Counted from the first letter of the stretch, positions 54,901 to 63,643 are shown. The stretch: 64,000 nucleotides of DNA from an uncultured Lachnospiraceae bacterium (GCA_947628225.1 CANQYY010000012.1:1-64000); one strand, 5' to 3'. Notes: generated by a model not told the origin, from the letters alone. Made by a program: numbers and translations.

Positions 54901-55096
54901 TGAAGTAACTGACCATATCCGCGTTTATCAGGGAGGCAATGAAAAGATAAGCAAAATTATGACAGAGCATGCCGAACAGATTAAGGCAGAGGTATTGGCA
55001 GATGAGATTTTTATCGGAGAGATGAAGGGACATACTACAGACTGGAACATGAATGGTGAAGCGGTAACATTAGGCGTAACAAAGGTAACAGTATAA
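51941..55096 (+). CDS. ileS: Isoleucyl-tRNA synthetase
   Basis: 1051 residues. The class I motifs are HIGH as PHIGH near residue 56 (PPTANGKPHIGHVL) and KMSKS near 601 (QKMSKSKGNAV). The editing domain has the TTPWTLPSN block. The length and the absence of a bacterial C-terminal zinc finger place it in the longer, eukaryote-like type of IleS. In other species that type is associated with reduced mupirocin sensitivity. An internal CxxC...CxxC zinc motif (CECGHKE, CPHCGKQM) is present. GGAGG precedes the ATG, and the T-box terminator ends about 30 nt upstream. Confidence 0.95.
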   Translation: MYKKVSTGMNFVEREKEVEKFWKDKDIFQKSIALREGCPTYMFYDGPPTANGKPHIGHVLTRVIKDMIPRYRTMKGYQVPRKAGWDTHGLPVELEVEKLLGLDGKEQIEEYGLDPFISKCKESVWKYKGMWEQFSDAVGFWADMENPYVTYHDDFIESEWWALKQIWDKNLLYKGFKIVPYCPRCGTPLSSHEVAQGYQTVKERSAVARFKVVGEEAYFLAWTTTPWTLPSNVALCVNPDETYCRVKAADGYTYYMAEALLDTVLGNLSEEGKAYEIEETYKGTDLEGKEYEPLFDCAKEICEKQQKKAYYIVCDSYVTMTDGTGIVHIAPAFGEDDAQVGRKYDLPFVQLVDGKGELTAETPYAGVFVKDADPMVLKDLDAKGLLFSAPKFEHDYPFCWRCDTPLIYYARESWYIKMTEVKEELIRNNNTINWIPESIGKGRFGDWLENIQDWAVSRNRYWGTPLNVWECECGHKEAVGSREELAEKSGNPEAASVELHRPYIDEVTIPCPHCGKQMHRVPEVIDCWFDSGAMPFAQHHYPFENKELFEKQFPAQFISEAVDQTRGWFYSLLAESTLLFHKAPYENVIVLGHVQDENGQKMSKSKGNAVDPMEALSEFGADAIRWYFYVNSAPWLPNRFHGKAVIEGQRKFMGTLWNTYAFFVLYANIDKFDATKYSLEYDKLSVMDKWLLSRLHSTVKEVDENLDSYKIPETAKALQQFVDDMSNWYVRRCRDRFWAKGMEQDKINAYMTLYTALVTISKAAAPMIPFMTESMYQNLVCSINAEAPESIHLCDFPVADETMIDKELETKMEELLDIVVLGRACRNEANIKNRQPIGTMYVKAEGELSEFYQEIIAEELNIKKLVFTDEIKDFTSYSFKPQLRTLGRRFGSKINALKEILAGLDGNQTMAKLDETGEITVTVDGADEVLAREDLLIEAVRKEGFVSESGHGITVVLDTNLTPELIEEGFVREIISKIQTMRKDADFEVTDHIRVYQGGNEKISKIMTEHAEQIKAEVLADEIFIGEMKGHTTDWNMNGEAVTLGVTKVTV

Positions 55097-55130
55097 TGTC
55101 ACTTTGTTTAGAAAGAAAGCGAGGTTAGGT

Positions 55131-57593
55131 ATGGCATTTTTAACGGAAATGGAAAAGAAGAAGGAACTGAAAAAAAACATTGAAAGCTACATGAGGTTAT
55201 TATTCCGCAAATCCGTACAGGAAGCAAGCGAGCAGCAGTTGTTTCAGGCAGTGGCATTTGCTGTCAAGGATATTGTAGTGGATGACTGGATGGACACCCA
55301 TAAGGAATATGAGAAAAAAGACGTAAAGACAGTTTATTATTTGTCGATGGAATTTCTGATGGGCCGCGCCCTGGGAAATATTATCATCAATCTGAAGCAG
55401 GATAAAATTGTCCGGGAGGTACTGGATGAACTGGGTGTAAATCTGGATGCTCTGGAGGATCAGGAGCCGGATGCGGCGCTGGGAAACGGCGGTCTGGGAA
55501 GACTGGCGGCATGCTTTTTGGATTCACTGTCCACCCTTGGCTATCCCGCTTATGGCTGTGGGATCCGCTATAAGTACGGAATGTTTATGCAAAAGATTGA
55601 AAATGGTTTCCAGATTGAGGCGCCGGACGACTGGTTAAAGGAGGGGAATCCCTTTGAGATGAAACGTCCGGAATATGCAGTAGAAGTTCGCTTCGGCGGT
55701 TATGTTACTGTCCGCAAGGACGAAAAAACAGGGCGGGATAAGTTTGTTCAGGAAAACTATCAGTCAGTTATGGCAGTCCCGTATGATTTACCGGTAGTGG
55801 GCTACGGAAACCGCATTGTCAATACTCTTAGGATCTGGGATGCGGAAGCAATCGATAACTTTAATCTGGACTCTTTCGATAAGGGAGATTACCAGAAGGC
55901 GGTAGAGCAGCAGAATCTGGCAAGAACCATTTGCGAGGTGCTCTATCCGAACGACAACCACAACGCCGGAAAGGAGCTGCGGTTAAAACAGCAGTATTTC
56001 TTTGTGTCAGCAAGCGTGCAGCGGGCAGTTCAGAAATATATGACAAACCATTCCGATATCCACGGGCTGCCGGATAAGGTCTGCTTTCAGCTTAATGACA
56101 CGCATCCGACCGTGACCATTCCGGAATTGATGCGCATACTGTTAGACGAATACGGTCTGGAATGGAATGAGGCATGGGATATTACGACAAGATGCTGTGC
56201 GTATACCAACCATACTATTATGTCGGAGGCGTTGGAAAAATGGCCGCTGGAGTTATTCTCCCGCCTGCTTCCGAGAATTTATCAGATCATAGAGGAAATC
56301 AACCGCCGTTTCCAGAATCAGGTACAGGAAAAATATCCGGGAAATCTTGATAAAATTAAGAAGATGGCGATTATTTATGACGGTCAGGTAAAAATGGCGC
56401 ATCTTGCTATTGTGGCAGGCTTTTCTGTCAACGGTGTGGCGCGGCTTCATACGGAGATTTTGAAAAATCAGGAATTGAAGGATTTTTATGAAATGATGCC
56501 GGAGAAATTTAATAATAAGACCAACGGTATTACGCAGCGGCGGTTTTTGCTGCACGGAAATCCTAAACTGGCAGAATGGGTAACGGGAAAAATCGGGGAT
56601 GAGTGGATTACCGATTTGTCCCATTTGGATAAATTATCGGTTTATGTGGATGATAAAAAATGCCAGCAGGAATTTATGAATATCAAATACCAGAATAAAG
56701 TCCGCCTGGCAAATTATATCAAAGAGCACAACGGCATTGAGGTAGATCCCCGCTCGATTTTTGACGTTCAGGTAAAACGTCTGCATGAATATAAACGCCA
56801 GCTTTTAAATATTCTGCATATCATGCATCTGTACAATGAATTGAAGAAAAACCCGGATATGGATATGTATCCGCGCACCTTCATTTTCGGCGCCAAGGCA
56901 TCTGCCGGATACCGTCGCGCCAAGGCGATTATTAAGCTGATCAACAGTGTTGCGGATGTGGTAAACAATGACGCTTCTATTCAGGGAAAAATAAAAATTG
57001 TATTTATTGAAAACTACCGGGTATCCAATGCGGAAATTATTTTTGCGGCGGCGGATGTTTCCGAGCAGATTTCAACAGCCAGCAAGGAGGCGTCCGGAAC
57101 CGGCAATATGAAATTTATGCTGAACGGAGCGCCGACTCTGGGAACCATGGATGGCGCCAATGTCGAAATCGTAGAAGAGGTAGGCGAAGAAAATGCCTTC
57201 ATCTTCGGTTTGTCCTCTCAGGAGGTTATTGATTTTGAGCATAATAACCAGTACAATCCGAAAGAAATTTATAATATGGATTCGGATATCCGCGCTGTCC
57301 TGACACAGCTTATTGACGGAACATATTCCCATGAAAATCTTGATCTGTTCCGTGAAATTTATAATTCGCTGTTGGAGAAAACCAGCTTTGAGCGCGCCGA
57401 CCAGTATTTCATCTTAAAAGATTTCCGCTCCTACGAGGCGGCGCAGAAGAAAGTGGAAGAGGCATACCGGGATGAAGAGCGCTGGGCAAAAATGGCGATG
57501 CTCCAGGTGGCAAAATGCGGTAAATTTTCTTCTGACCGTACGATAGAGGAATATGTAAAGGATATCTGGCATTTGGAAAAGGTTACGCTGTAA
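55131..57593 (+). CDS. glgP: Glycogen/starch/maltodextrin phosphorylase
   Basis: 820 residues, GT35. It releases glucose-1-phosphate from alpha-1,4-glucans. The pyridoxal-phosphate Lys is in EASGTGNMKFMLNGA. YYLSMEFLMGRALGN near the N-terminus and EPDAALGNGGLGRLAACF are family hallmarks, as are VKRLHEYKRQLLN and FGAKASAGY. The start at 55131 has GAGG 7 nt upstream; the frame reaches back to a TTG at 55104. The gene is 34 nt behind ileS and may be partly co-transcribed through the same T-box, which would be unusual. Confidence 0.95.
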   Translation: MAFLTEMEKKKELKKNIESYMRLLFRKSVQEASEQQLFQAVAFAVKDIVVDDWMDTHKEYEKKDVKTVYYLSMEFLMGRALGNIIINLKQDKIVREVLDELGVNLDALEDQEPDAALGNGGLGRLAACFLDSLSTLGYPAYGCGIRYKYGMFMQKIENGFQIEAPDDWLKEGNPFEMKRPEYAVEVRFGGYVTVRKDEKTGRDKFVQENYQSVMAVPYDLPVVGYGNRIVNTLRIWDAEAIDNFNLDSFDKGDYQKAVEQQNLARTICEVLYPNDNHNAGKELRLKQQYFFVSASVQRAVQKYMTNHSDIHGLPDKVCFQLNDTHPTVTIPELMRILLDEYGLEWNEAWDITTRCCAYTNHTIMSEALEKWPLELFSRLLPRIYQIIEEINRRFQNQVQEKYPGNLDKIKKMAIIYDGQVKMAHLAIVAGFSVNGVARLHTEILKNQELKDFYEMMPEKFNNKTNGITQRRFLLHGNPKLAEWVTGKIGDEWITDLSHLDKLSVYVDDKKCQQEFMNIKYQNKVRLANYIKEHNGIEVDPRSIFDVQVKRLHEYKRQLLNILHIMHLYNELKKNPDMDMYPRTFIFGAKASAGYRRAKAIIKLINSVADVVNNDASIQGKIKIVFIENYRVSNAEIIFAAADVSEQISTASKEASGTGNMKFMLNGAPTLGTMDGANVEIVEEVGEENAFIFGLSSQEVIDFEHNNQYNPKEIYNMDSDIRAVLTQLIDGTYSHENLDLFREIYNSLLEKTSFERADQYFILKDFRSYEAAQKKVEEAYRDEERWAKMAMLQVAKCGKFSSDRTIEEYVKDIWHLEKVTL

Positions 57594-57669
57594 GAACTCC
57601 TTTTGTTCGTTGAATAAAATTTTTTCCTGCGGCAATACTATCACCAAAACAAAGAACGAGGTGACAGTT

Positions 57670-58374
57670 ATGTTTTATAAGGAAAAAGGATTTTATATAT
57701 CGCTGCTGTGTGGGATTGTAGCGCTGGTTGCCTTTGGCGCAATTTGCGTAAATCTCATGGGCAGCGAAAACGACGGGGAGGGAGATACTCCCATTGTAGC
57801 AGAGGAAACGCCCCAGCCGACCATGACGCCGGAGCCGAAAACGGAAGAAACTTCTTCCAAGGAAGTCAAATCCGAGGTAAAAAAAGAAAAAAAAACGCCA
57901 AAGCCGACAAAGAAAACGGTAAAAACAGCCGCTAAGCCGGTAACGAAAAACAATTTGCACTTTGACCAGGAAACCGGACTCCTCTGGCCGGTGGAGGGAG
58001 AAGTGCTGATGGAGTACAGCGCCGATAAAGTCATTTATTTTGAAACGCTGGCGCAGTACCGGACTAACCCGGCGCTGATAATTTCCGCCGAAGTAGGACA
58101 GGAGGTAAAAGCCAGTTCAGACGGTATTGTTACGGATATTACAACCTCTGAGGAAACAGGGCGGACGTTGACCATGTCCATTGGCGACAATTTTACGGTA
58201 AGCTACGGGCAGCTAAAGGAAATTACCGTACAAAAGGGCGACCATGTATCAGAGGGACAGGTGATCGGAAAGGTTGCCGACCCTACGAAATATTATTCCA
58301 TGGAAGGCTCGAATCTATATTATCAGGTAAAAGAAAAGCAGGAGCCGGTAAATCCGATGGTTCTTCTGCGCTGA
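57670..58374 (+). CDS. SpoIIQ-like membrane protein with inactive LytM (M23) domain
   Basis: 234 residues. One N-terminal membrane helix (about 8-31; YISLLCGIVALVAFGAI) is followed by a Pro/Lys/Thr-rich linker (about 38-96) and a C-terminal LytM fold (about 98-234; GLLWPVEGEVLMEYS, then VGQEVKASSDGIVTDI and VQKGDHVSEGQVIGKV). The metal ligands of M23 peptidases are lost: the first His and Asp region reads AQYRTNPALI and the final His-x-His reads YYQV. It is therefore not an endopeptidase. The layout is that of SpoIIQ, the forespore partner of SpoIIIAH in the engulfment channel, where loss of metal ligands is known. GAGGTGA precedes the ATG. A housekeeping envelope role is the alternative. Confidence 0.8.
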   Translation: MFYKEKGFYISLLCGIVALVAFGAICVNLMGSENDGEGDTPIVAEETPQPTMTPEPKTEETSSKEVKSEVKKEKKTPKPTKKTVKTAAKPVTKNNLHFDQETGLLWPVEGEVLMEYSADKVIYFETLAQYRTNPALIISAEVGQEVKASSDGIVTDITTSEETGRTLTMSIGDNFTVSYGQLKEITVQKGDHVSEGQVIGKVADPTKYYSMEGSNLYYQVKEKQEPVNPMVLLR

Positions 58375-58423
58375 ATTAGACAGTTTTGATAAATTAAAGC
58401 GATAATATTGTGAAAAATAACCA

Positions 58424-58452
58424 TTGCATTCTATCCGGCATCGCGTTATAAT
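58424..58452 (+). promoter_or_regulatory. Strong predicted sigma-A promoter
   Basis: TTGCAT (58424-58429), 17-nt spacer, TATAAT (58447-58452). It drives the unknown gene starting at 58515. Confidence 0.75.
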
Positions 58453-58514
58453 TTATATGAGTAACTAGACCTATGCTGAATTAGCAGCTTGTCAGAGAAA
58501 AAGGCGTGATGACT

Positions 58515-59138
58515 ATGGTAGATGTATATAATTTATATTTGGGCGGATACCTTCCCAAGGTATCGCCGAAGTCCAGCGTTCACAAAAAAAGTGAACTGAA
58601 AAATAAATATAAAAGTATTGTCAGCCTGAATAATGCCAATCCTCTTGTGATGATAAAACTGACAGGCGATACGCAGGCATATGCGTTGAACGTGAAAGAG
58701 ATGTCCATGGAGTTAGGGGAAGCAGCACAGGAGGCATTAAACAATTCAAACGGGGATGCGTCAGATAAACTGCAAAATATGACGGGCCTGTTTAATAAGC
58801 TGCTGGCAAAAAGCGATGAGTTTGGCGAGAAAAACGGCTGGCCGTCCCGACCGGGCGGAGAGCTGCGCAATCTGGTGGATGCCCATACGGACGAACTGGT
58901 TCAGTCCGGCTTTTCCATAGATTCCCGCGGATTTTTAACTGCGCCGGAAGGAGAAACTCTTTCCGTGCCGAAGCATTTTGCGGAGCAGTTGAGAGAAAAA
59001 TGCGACCATATGAGCATGAATCCGATGGAATATGTGGAGAAAAGGGTGTATAGCTATGCGCACCTGTACCAGAATGATATAGGAACCGCCTATGAAACCT
59101 CCATTTACAGCGGTATGCTGTTTAATTCGTATTGTTAA
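58515..59138 (+). CDS. Protein of unknown function
   Basis: 207 residues, soluble and mostly helical, no signal peptide or membrane segment. It begins VDVYNLYLGGYLPKVSPKSS and has a central helical part (MELGEAAQEALNN, then GLFNKLLAKSDEFGEKNGW) and a Tyr-rich C-terminus (VYSYAHLYQNDIGTAYETSI). The start is one of several close Met codons. AAAGG (58500-58504) favours 58515; 58509 is an alternative. Not recognised. The style (short Tyr/Asn-rich start, helical body) recalls the other lineage proteins at 14-15 kb. The gene end overlaps the convergent transporter gene by 17 nt. Confidence 0.72.
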   Translation: MVDVYNLYLGGYLPKVSPKSSVHKKSELKNKYKSIVSLNNANPLVMIKLTGDTQAYALNVKEMSMELGEAAQEALNNSNGDASDKLQNMTGLFNKLLAKSDEFGEKNGWPSRPGGELRNLVDAHTDELVQSGFSIDSRGFLTAPEGETLSVPKHFAEQLREKCDHMSMNPMEYVEKRVYSYAHLYQNDIGTAYETSIYSGMLFNSYC

Positions 59139-59649
59139 TGGATGGGGGTTGGAAAATCGGCAGACGCTTTAAGCAAAGACAGGCGAATATGCCGATAAGG
59201 ATGCCGGCAATCAGGCCGGAAAAATACAAAAAGGGCAGATAAGGATAAATGGCAGAAAAACCGACTAGCAATACTGCCACAAAAAACTGTCCCACATTAT
59301 GAAGAATACCGCCCACGGCGCTGACTCCGGTCAGGGAAAGCTGTGGGTGTTTCATTTTCGTCAGTAAAAACATAGCGGCAAGGCTAAGCAGGCTGCCGGC
59401 AAGACTGTAAAATAATCCGAACAGGCTGCCGAAGGTCAGGGCGTTCAGCACATTCCTTGCCAGAGAAACTCCCAGCGCAGACCAAAAACCGTCCCGGTAT
59501 AAGACAATCACGATTATGATATTGGCAAGTCCCAGTTTGATGCCGGGGAAGGGCAGCGGCAGGGGGAAAAGACTTTCAATATAACTGAAGATAAATGCCA
59601 CTGCGGTGAAAACAGCCAGTGCAGCAAGTTTGCTTGTGCGACTTTGCAT
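59122..59649 (-). CDS. Gx transporter family protein (HepT-like, ECF S-component type)
   Basis: 175 residues with five or six membrane helices. LAALAVFTAVAFIFSYIESL and FPGIKLGLANIIIVIVLY match the family once labelled heptaprenyl diphosphate synthase component I, now called Gx transporter. This family is related to substrate-binding subunits of ECF vitamin transporters. It sits behind a NusG-II protein gene, a pairing seen in many Firmicutes next to redox/quinone-type genes. The ligand is unknown. Confidence 0.82.
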   Translation of the reverse strand: MQSRTSKLAALAVFTAVAFIFSYIESLFPLPLPFPGIKLGLANIIIVIVLYRDGFWSALGVSLARNVLNALTFGSLFGLFYSLAGSLLSLAAMFLLTKMKHPQLSLTGVSAVGGILHNVGQFFVAVLLVGFSAIYPYLPFLYFSGLIAGILIGIFACLCLKRLPIFQPPSINNTN

Positions 59650-59682
59650 AGCGGACTCCTTTCGGCTTCTATATATAACGGG

Positions 59683-60093
59683 CTATCTGGTAACGGCATC
59701 CGGCGCCGTTTGGTTTTCCTGTCCCCCGGACTGTTCCCCGGATATGGAGAGGACAATCCGGTGCGGGAGGCACACGATGCTTTCTCCGGTTTTTGATATG
59801 CTGCCGGAATGAACGCAGGTCTTATCCTTGCAGCTGGCATCGGACATAACCGCCTTACCATTTTCTATTGTAATGGTATTGTACTCCTTCGGTGTGGGGG
59901 AGATGGTCCGGCTTGTGTTTTTTTCTAAGGGCAATGTCAGAATCAGGGCTCCGTTTTGCCGCACCTCGAGATATTTTCCCGGGCTGCCGGCGGGGAAAAA
60001 ACAAAAACAGCACAGAACGATGCCGGACAGCAGAAGAAACAAAATCAAAAAGACGTCTGCCCTTTGAACAGTAAGTTTTTTTGAACGCTGCAA
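59683..60093 (-). CDS. NusG domain II-containing membrane-anchored protein
   Basis: 136 residues. One N-terminal membrane helix (about 11-33; VFLILFLLLSGIVLCCFCF) is followed by a small beta domain with VRQNGALILTLPL, NTITIENGKAVM and the cysteine pattern CKDKTCVHSGSI, then VCLPHRIVL. This is the NusG domain II-like (PF07009-type) pattern. The start is read as TTG at 60093 because GGGAGG (60101-60106) lies 7 nt upstream. A longer frame to 60165 lacks a ribosome-binding site. It precedes the Gx transporter gene by about 30 nt, likely one operon. Function unknown. Confidence 0.82.
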   Translation of the reverse strand: MQRSKKLTVQRADVFLILFLLLSGIVLCCFCFFPAGSPGKYLEVRQNGALILTLPLEKNTSRTISPTPKEYNTITIENGKAVMSDASCKDKTCVHSGSISKTGESIVCLPHRIVLSISGEQSGGQENQTAPDAVTR

Positions 60094-60191
60094 GGTAACA
60101 CCTCCCACCTTCCGTTTCTTATAATAAATAAGATAGCAGATAATTTCTGCAAAGTCAAAAAGCAAAAAACAGAAAAAATCTAAAATAATAA

Positions 60192-60221
60192 TTGACTTTG
60201 GCAGACAAGGTATGTTATAGT
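60192..60221 (+). promoter_or_regulatory. Predicted sigma-A promoter of rpmG-secE-nusG
   Basis: TTGACT (60192-60197), 18-nt spacer, TATAGT (60216-60221), 71 nt before rpmG. Confidence 0.65.
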
Positions 60222-60292
60222 ATTCTAGCGATGAATTAGGTCTTTTTTTTATGCCTAAAATTTTGACAACTAAATATCACGGAGGTGACAGA

Positions 60293-60442
60293 ATGCGTAC
60301 TAAGATTACTTTGGAATGTACGGAGTGTAAACAGCGGAATTACAATCTGACCAAAGACAAGAAAAACCATCCGGACAGAATGGAAACGAAAAAGTATTGC
60401 AAATTTTGTAAAAAACACACATTGCACAAGGAGACTAAGTAG
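60293..60442 (+). CDS. rpmG: 50S ribosomal protein L33
   Basis: 49 residues. It begins [17 protein letters not shown] and holds two CxxC pairs (CTEC, CKFC), the zinc-binding form of L33. GGAGGTG precedes the ATG. It heads the rpmG-secE-nusG run. Confidence 0.95.
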   Translation: MRTKITLECTECKQRNYNLTKDKKNHPDRMETKKYCKFCKKHTLHKETK

Positions 60443-60475
60443 TCCGTGTGATGTTTCGGAAAGGATGTGTGTCAT

Positions 60476-60676
60476 ATGAGCGAAACAGAAAAGACTTCAA
60501 AACCAGGCTTTTTCAAAAATCTGAAAAGTGAGTTTAAAAAATGTACATGGCCGAAAAAAGAAGAGCTTGCGAAGCAGTCGGCGCTTGTGATAGCAGTGTC
60601 TGTTATTCTGGGAGTGATCATTTCCGGTTTTGACTGGGTAATTCGTCTTGGGCTGACAGCGCTTGGCATTTCTTAG
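60476..60676 (+). CDS. secE: Preprotein translocase subunit SecE
   Basis: 66 residues. The short bacterial SecE has one membrane helix (about 38-60), preceded by the amphipathic segment FFKNLKSEFKKCTWPKKEEL, with the conserved W-P. It is a core part of the SecYEG channel. AAAGG is 11 nt upstream of the ATG; nusG starts 9 nt after its end. Confidence 0.95.
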   Translation: MSETEKTSKPGFFKNLKSEFKKCTWPKKEELAKQSALVIAVSVILGVIISGFDWVIRLGLTALGIS

Positions 60677-60685
60677 GAGGTTGCT

Positions 60686-61204
60686 ATGGCAGAAGAAGCA
60701 AAATGGTATGTAGTCCACACTTATTCCGGTTATGAGAATAAGGTGAAAGCAGATATCGAGAAAACGATAGAAAACCGAAATCTGCAGGAACAGATTATGG
60801 AAGTTATGATTCCGCTCCAGACGGTAGTGGAGGAGAAGAACGGCGAAAAGAAACAGGTTCAAAAGAAAATGTTTCCCGCTTATGTTCTCATTAATATGAT
60901 TATGAATGACCAGACATGGTATGTTGTGCGAAACACGCGTGGCGTGACGGGCTTTGTTGGGCCGGGCTCCAAACCGGTTCCTCTGACAGAAGAGGAAATT
61001 GCCAACATGGGATTTCTGGCAGAAGCCGAGCAGTCGCCGTTTTCTATTGGCGACCGGGTTGTTGTCACCGAGGGAGTATGGCAGGATACCGTGGGAGTGA
61101 TTCAGGAAGTGCACCCGGCAAAACAGATGGCGGTCATCGTTATTGATATGTTTGGGCGCGACACACCGGTTGAAATTGATTTTTCGGAATTAAAACAGCT
61201 ATAA
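60686..61204 (+). CDS. nusG: Transcription termination/antitermination factor NusG
   Basis: 172 residues. The N-terminal NGN domain (KWYVVHTYSGYENKVKADIE) is followed by a C-terminal KOW domain (about 120-172; GDRVVVTEGVWQDTVGVIQE). It binds RNA polymerase. AGGAGG precedes the ATG; followed 20 nt later by rplK. Confidence 0.96.
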   Translation: MAEEAKWYVVHTYSGYENKVKADIEKTIENRNLQEQIMEVMIPLQTVVEEKNGEKKQVQKKMFPAYVLINMIMNDQTWYVVRNTRGVTGFVGPGSKPVPLTEEEIANMGFLAEAEQSPFSIGDRVVVTEGVWQDTVGVIQEVHPAKQMAVIVIDMFGRDTPVEIDFSELKQL

Positions 61205-61224
61205 TAATTTAGGAGGAAACGTAA

Positions 61225-61650
61225 ATGGCTAAGAAGGTTGAAGGGTATATTAAATTACAAATCCCGGCAGGCAAAGCGACACCGGCGCCGCCGGTTGGCC
61301 CGGCGCTGGGACAGCATGGTGTAAATATTGTTCAGTTCACAAAGGAGTTTAATGCAAAAACAGCAGGACAGGAGGGAATGATTATTCCGGTTGTTATTAC
61401 TGTTTATGCGGACAGAAGCTTCAGCTTCATTACAAAAACTCCGCCGGCTGCTGTTCTGCTTAAGAAAGCATGCAAGATTCAGTCCGGTTCCGGTGAGCCG
61501 AATAAGAAAAAGGTAGCTTCTATTCCCAAGTCTGAGATCCAGAAAATTGCCGAACTGAAAATGCCCGATTTAAATGCGGGGAGTCTGGAAGCGGCAATGA
61601 GCATGATTGCCGGTACGGCAAGAAGCATGGGGATTACAGTAGAGGAATAA
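61225..61650 (+). CDS. rplK: 50S ribosomal protein L11
   Basis: 141 residues. It begins [20 protein letters not shown] and has [20 protein letters not shown] and [12 protein letters not shown], strict L11 signatures. It forms the GTPase-associated centre. AGGAGG precedes the ATG. Confidence 0.97.
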   Translation: MAKKVEGYIKLQIPAGKATPAPPVGPALGQHGVNIVQFTKEFNAKTAGQEGMIIPVVITVYADRSFSFITKTPPAAVLLKKACKIQSGSGEPNKKKVASIPKSEIQKIAELKMPDLNAGSLEAAMSMIAGTARSMGITVEE

Positions 61651-61714
61651 ATTTGCTTAGGAAAGCAGAAAGTCAAAATTTTATCGCAGAATCAAAAAAA
61701 GATTTATGTCATTT

Positions 61715-61755
61715 GGACGTTGTGGGAGAAATATTCGCTAATACCACTAGGAGGT
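61715..61755 (+). promoter_or_regulatory. L1-binding leader in the rplK-rplA gap
   Basis: GTGGGAG (61722-61728) with CTAATACCAC (61738-61747) forms a GTGG/CCAC-closed structure like the L1-binding site in ribosomal RNA and in other L11-L1 messages. It ends at the AGGAGG of rplA, so L1 would repress its own translation. Confidence 0.6.
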
Positions 61756-61762
61756 TTGAAAA

Positions 61763-62455
61763 ATGAAAAGAGGTAAAAAGTATACGGAAGCCGCAAAATT
61801 AGTTGATCGCACTGCTCAGTACGATGTGGCGGAGGCAATAAACCTTATAAAGAAAACAGCAGTTGCAAAATTTGATGAAACCGTAGAAGCTCATATCCGT
61901 CTTGGTGTAGATGGACGTCATGCGGACCAGCAGGTTCGCGGCGCCGTTGTCCTGCCCCACGGAACAGGAAAAACAGTCCGTGTTCTCGTTTTCGCAAAGG
62001 GCGATAAGGTAGCAGAGGCAGAGGCGGCAGGAGCCGATTATGTCGGCGGCGAGGAGCTCATTCCCAAAATTCAGAATGAAGGCTGGTTTGAGTTTGACGT
62101 TGTTGTAGCAACACCGGATATGATGGGCGTTGTCGGTCGTCTTGGACGTGTCCTCGGACCAAAGGGCTTAATGCCGAATCCAAAGGCCGGTACGGTTACC
62201 ATGGATGTTACAAAGGCTGTTAATGATATTAAAGCAGGTAAGATTGAGTATCGCCTGGACAAAGCCAATATCATTCACTGTCCGGTAGGGAAAACTTCCT
62301 TTACGGAAGAACAGCTCTCGGATAATTTTAATACCCTGATGGATGCCATTATTAAGGCAAAACCGTCGAGCGCCAAGGGAACCTATTTAAAGAGCGTTAC
62401 CATTGCCAATACAATGGGCCCGGGAATCAAAATCAACCCGCTGAAGCTTGCGTAG
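61763..62455 (+). CDS. rplA: 50S ribosomal protein L1
   Basis: 230 residues. It begins [20 protein letters not shown] and contains [20 protein letters not shown] and [20 protein letters not shown], strict L1 signatures. It binds 23S rRNA at the L1 stalk and probably its own leader just upstream. Confidence 0.97.
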   Translation: MKRGKKYTEAAKLVDRTAQYDVAEAINLIKKTAVAKFDETVEAHIRLGVDGRHADQQVRGAVVLPHGTGKTVRVLVFAKGDKVAEAEAAGADYVGGEELIPKIQNEGWFEFDVVVATPDMMGVVGRLGRVLGPKGLMPNPKAGTVTMDVTKAVNDIKAGKIEYRLDKANIIHCPVGKTSFTEEQLSDNFNTLMDAIIKAKPSSAKGTYLKSVTIANTMGPGIKINPLKLA

Positions 62456-62462
62456 GTTTTTC

Positions 62463-62491
62463 TTGACAAAACAGTATCGCTGTGATACACT
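62463..62491 (+). promoter_or_regulatory. Predicted sigma-A promoter of rplJL
   Basis: TTGACA (62463-62468), 17-nt spacer, TACACT (62486-62491), right after rplA. Confidence 0.75.
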
Positions 62492-62504
62492 AACAAAAGT
62501 TTAT

Positions 62505-62632
62505 AACTGCCGTAGACAGCAGGTGCCCGGGTTCCGGGCGTAAGCAGAGCGCCTGCCGAGGAGATTGTAGGTATTATCCTGTATGAAATTCTGACTCCCT
62601 GTCTGCGTCATTGCGGTCAGGGAGTTTTTATC
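62505..62632 (+). promoter_or_regulatory. L10 leader with attenuator-type hairpin
   Basis: The stretch GCCGTAGACAGCAGGTGCCC, followed by CGGGCGTAAGCAGAGCGCC, TGCCGAGG and a strong hairpin (ACTCCCTG 62594-62601 with CAGGGAGT 62618-62625, then five T), is the layout of the Firmicute L10 leader. The L10/L12 complex binds it and reduces rplJL expression. Confidence 0.88.
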
Positions 62633-62683
62633 GGCGGATTATATGGCAGCGGAAGCTGACAAAATAAGAAGGAGGAACAACTC

Positions 62684-63184
62684 ATGGCAAAAGTCGAATT
62701 AAAAGCACCAATTGTAGAAGAGATCAAAGGCTATGTGGCAGATGCAAAGGCAGCCGTTTTGGTAGACTACCGTGGTTTGACTGTTGAGCAGGACACACGG
62801 CTGCGTAAACAGATGAGAGAAGCCGGCGTTGTGTACAAGGTTTACAAAAACACCATGCTTCATCTTGCATTTGACGGCACGGACTATGCTCAGCTTGACA
62901 AACATTTGGAAGGCCCGACAGCCATTGCATTTGGAATTGATGATGAAACTGCTCCGGCAAGGATCTTAAATGATTTTGCCAAGGAAGCAGAGGCATTGCA
63001 GTTCAAGGGCGCCGTAGTGGACGGGACGTATTATGATGAGGCAGGAATTAAGATTCTGGCAAAGATTCCGTCAAAGGATGTTCTTATTTCCAAGCTGCTT
63101 GGAAGTCTGCAGTCGCCTATGGCAAATATCGCCCGCGTCATAAAGCAGATAGCAGAAGCCCAGGGCGAAACGGCAGCAGAGTAA
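62684..63184 (+). CDS. rplJ: 50S ribosomal protein L10
   Basis: 166 residues. It begins with KAPIVEEIKGYVADAKAAVL, then VDYRGLTVEQDTRLRKQMRE, and ends in the L12-binding helix region (SPMANIARVIKQIAEAQGE). GGAGG precedes the ATG. It is preceded by the L10 leader. Confidence 0.97.
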   Translation: MAKVELKAPIVEEIKGYVADAKAAVLVDYRGLTVEQDTRLRKQMREAGVVYKVYKNTMLHLAFDGTDYAQLDKHLEGPTAIAFGIDDETAPARILNDFAKEAEALQFKGAVVDGTYYDEAGIKILAKIPSKDVLISKLLGSLQSPMANIARVIKQIAEAQGETAAE

Positions 63185-63271
63185 TAGCTGCAGGAAAACA
63201 GTTCATATGATTTTGAACACGATACTACCGGCGTGACCGGAACATATTAAATTTAAATGGAGGAAATAAAA

Positions 63272-63643
63272 ATGACGACACAGGAATTTATCGACGCTAT
63301 CAAAGAAATGAGCGTAATGGATTTGAATGAATTAGTAAAGGCATGTGAAGAGGAATTTGGCGTATCTGCTGCAGCAGGCGTTGTAGTAGCAGGAGCAGCC
63401 GGCGGAGAGGCAGCAGGCGGCGGAGCTGAGAAGGACGAGTTTGATGTAGAGCTGACAGAGGTTGGAGCTGCAAAGGTTAAAGTTATCAAGGTTGTCCGTG
63501 AAGTTACCGGCCTTGGTCTGAAAGAAGCAAAAGAGGTTGTTGACGGAGCTCCTAAGATTGTCAAAGAAGGCGCAAGCAAGGAAGAAGCAGAAGAGATTAA
63601 AACAAAGCTTGAGGCTGAGGGCGCTAAGGTTACACTTAAATAA
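63272..63643 (+). CDS. rplL: 50S ribosomal protein L7/L12
   Basis: 123 residues. An N-terminal dimerisation part ([20 protein letters not shown]) is followed by an Ala/Gly hinge and a C-terminal domain with [20 protein letters not shown] and [24 protein letters not shown] 8 nt upstream fixes the start at 63272. A strong terminator follows at once. Confidence 0.97.
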   Translation: MTTQEFIDAIKEMSVMDLNELVKACEEEFGVSAAAGVVVAGAAGGEAAGGGAEKDEFDVELTEVGAAKVKVIKVVREVTGLGLKEAKEVVDGAPKIVKEGASKEEAEEIKTKLEAEGAKVTLK

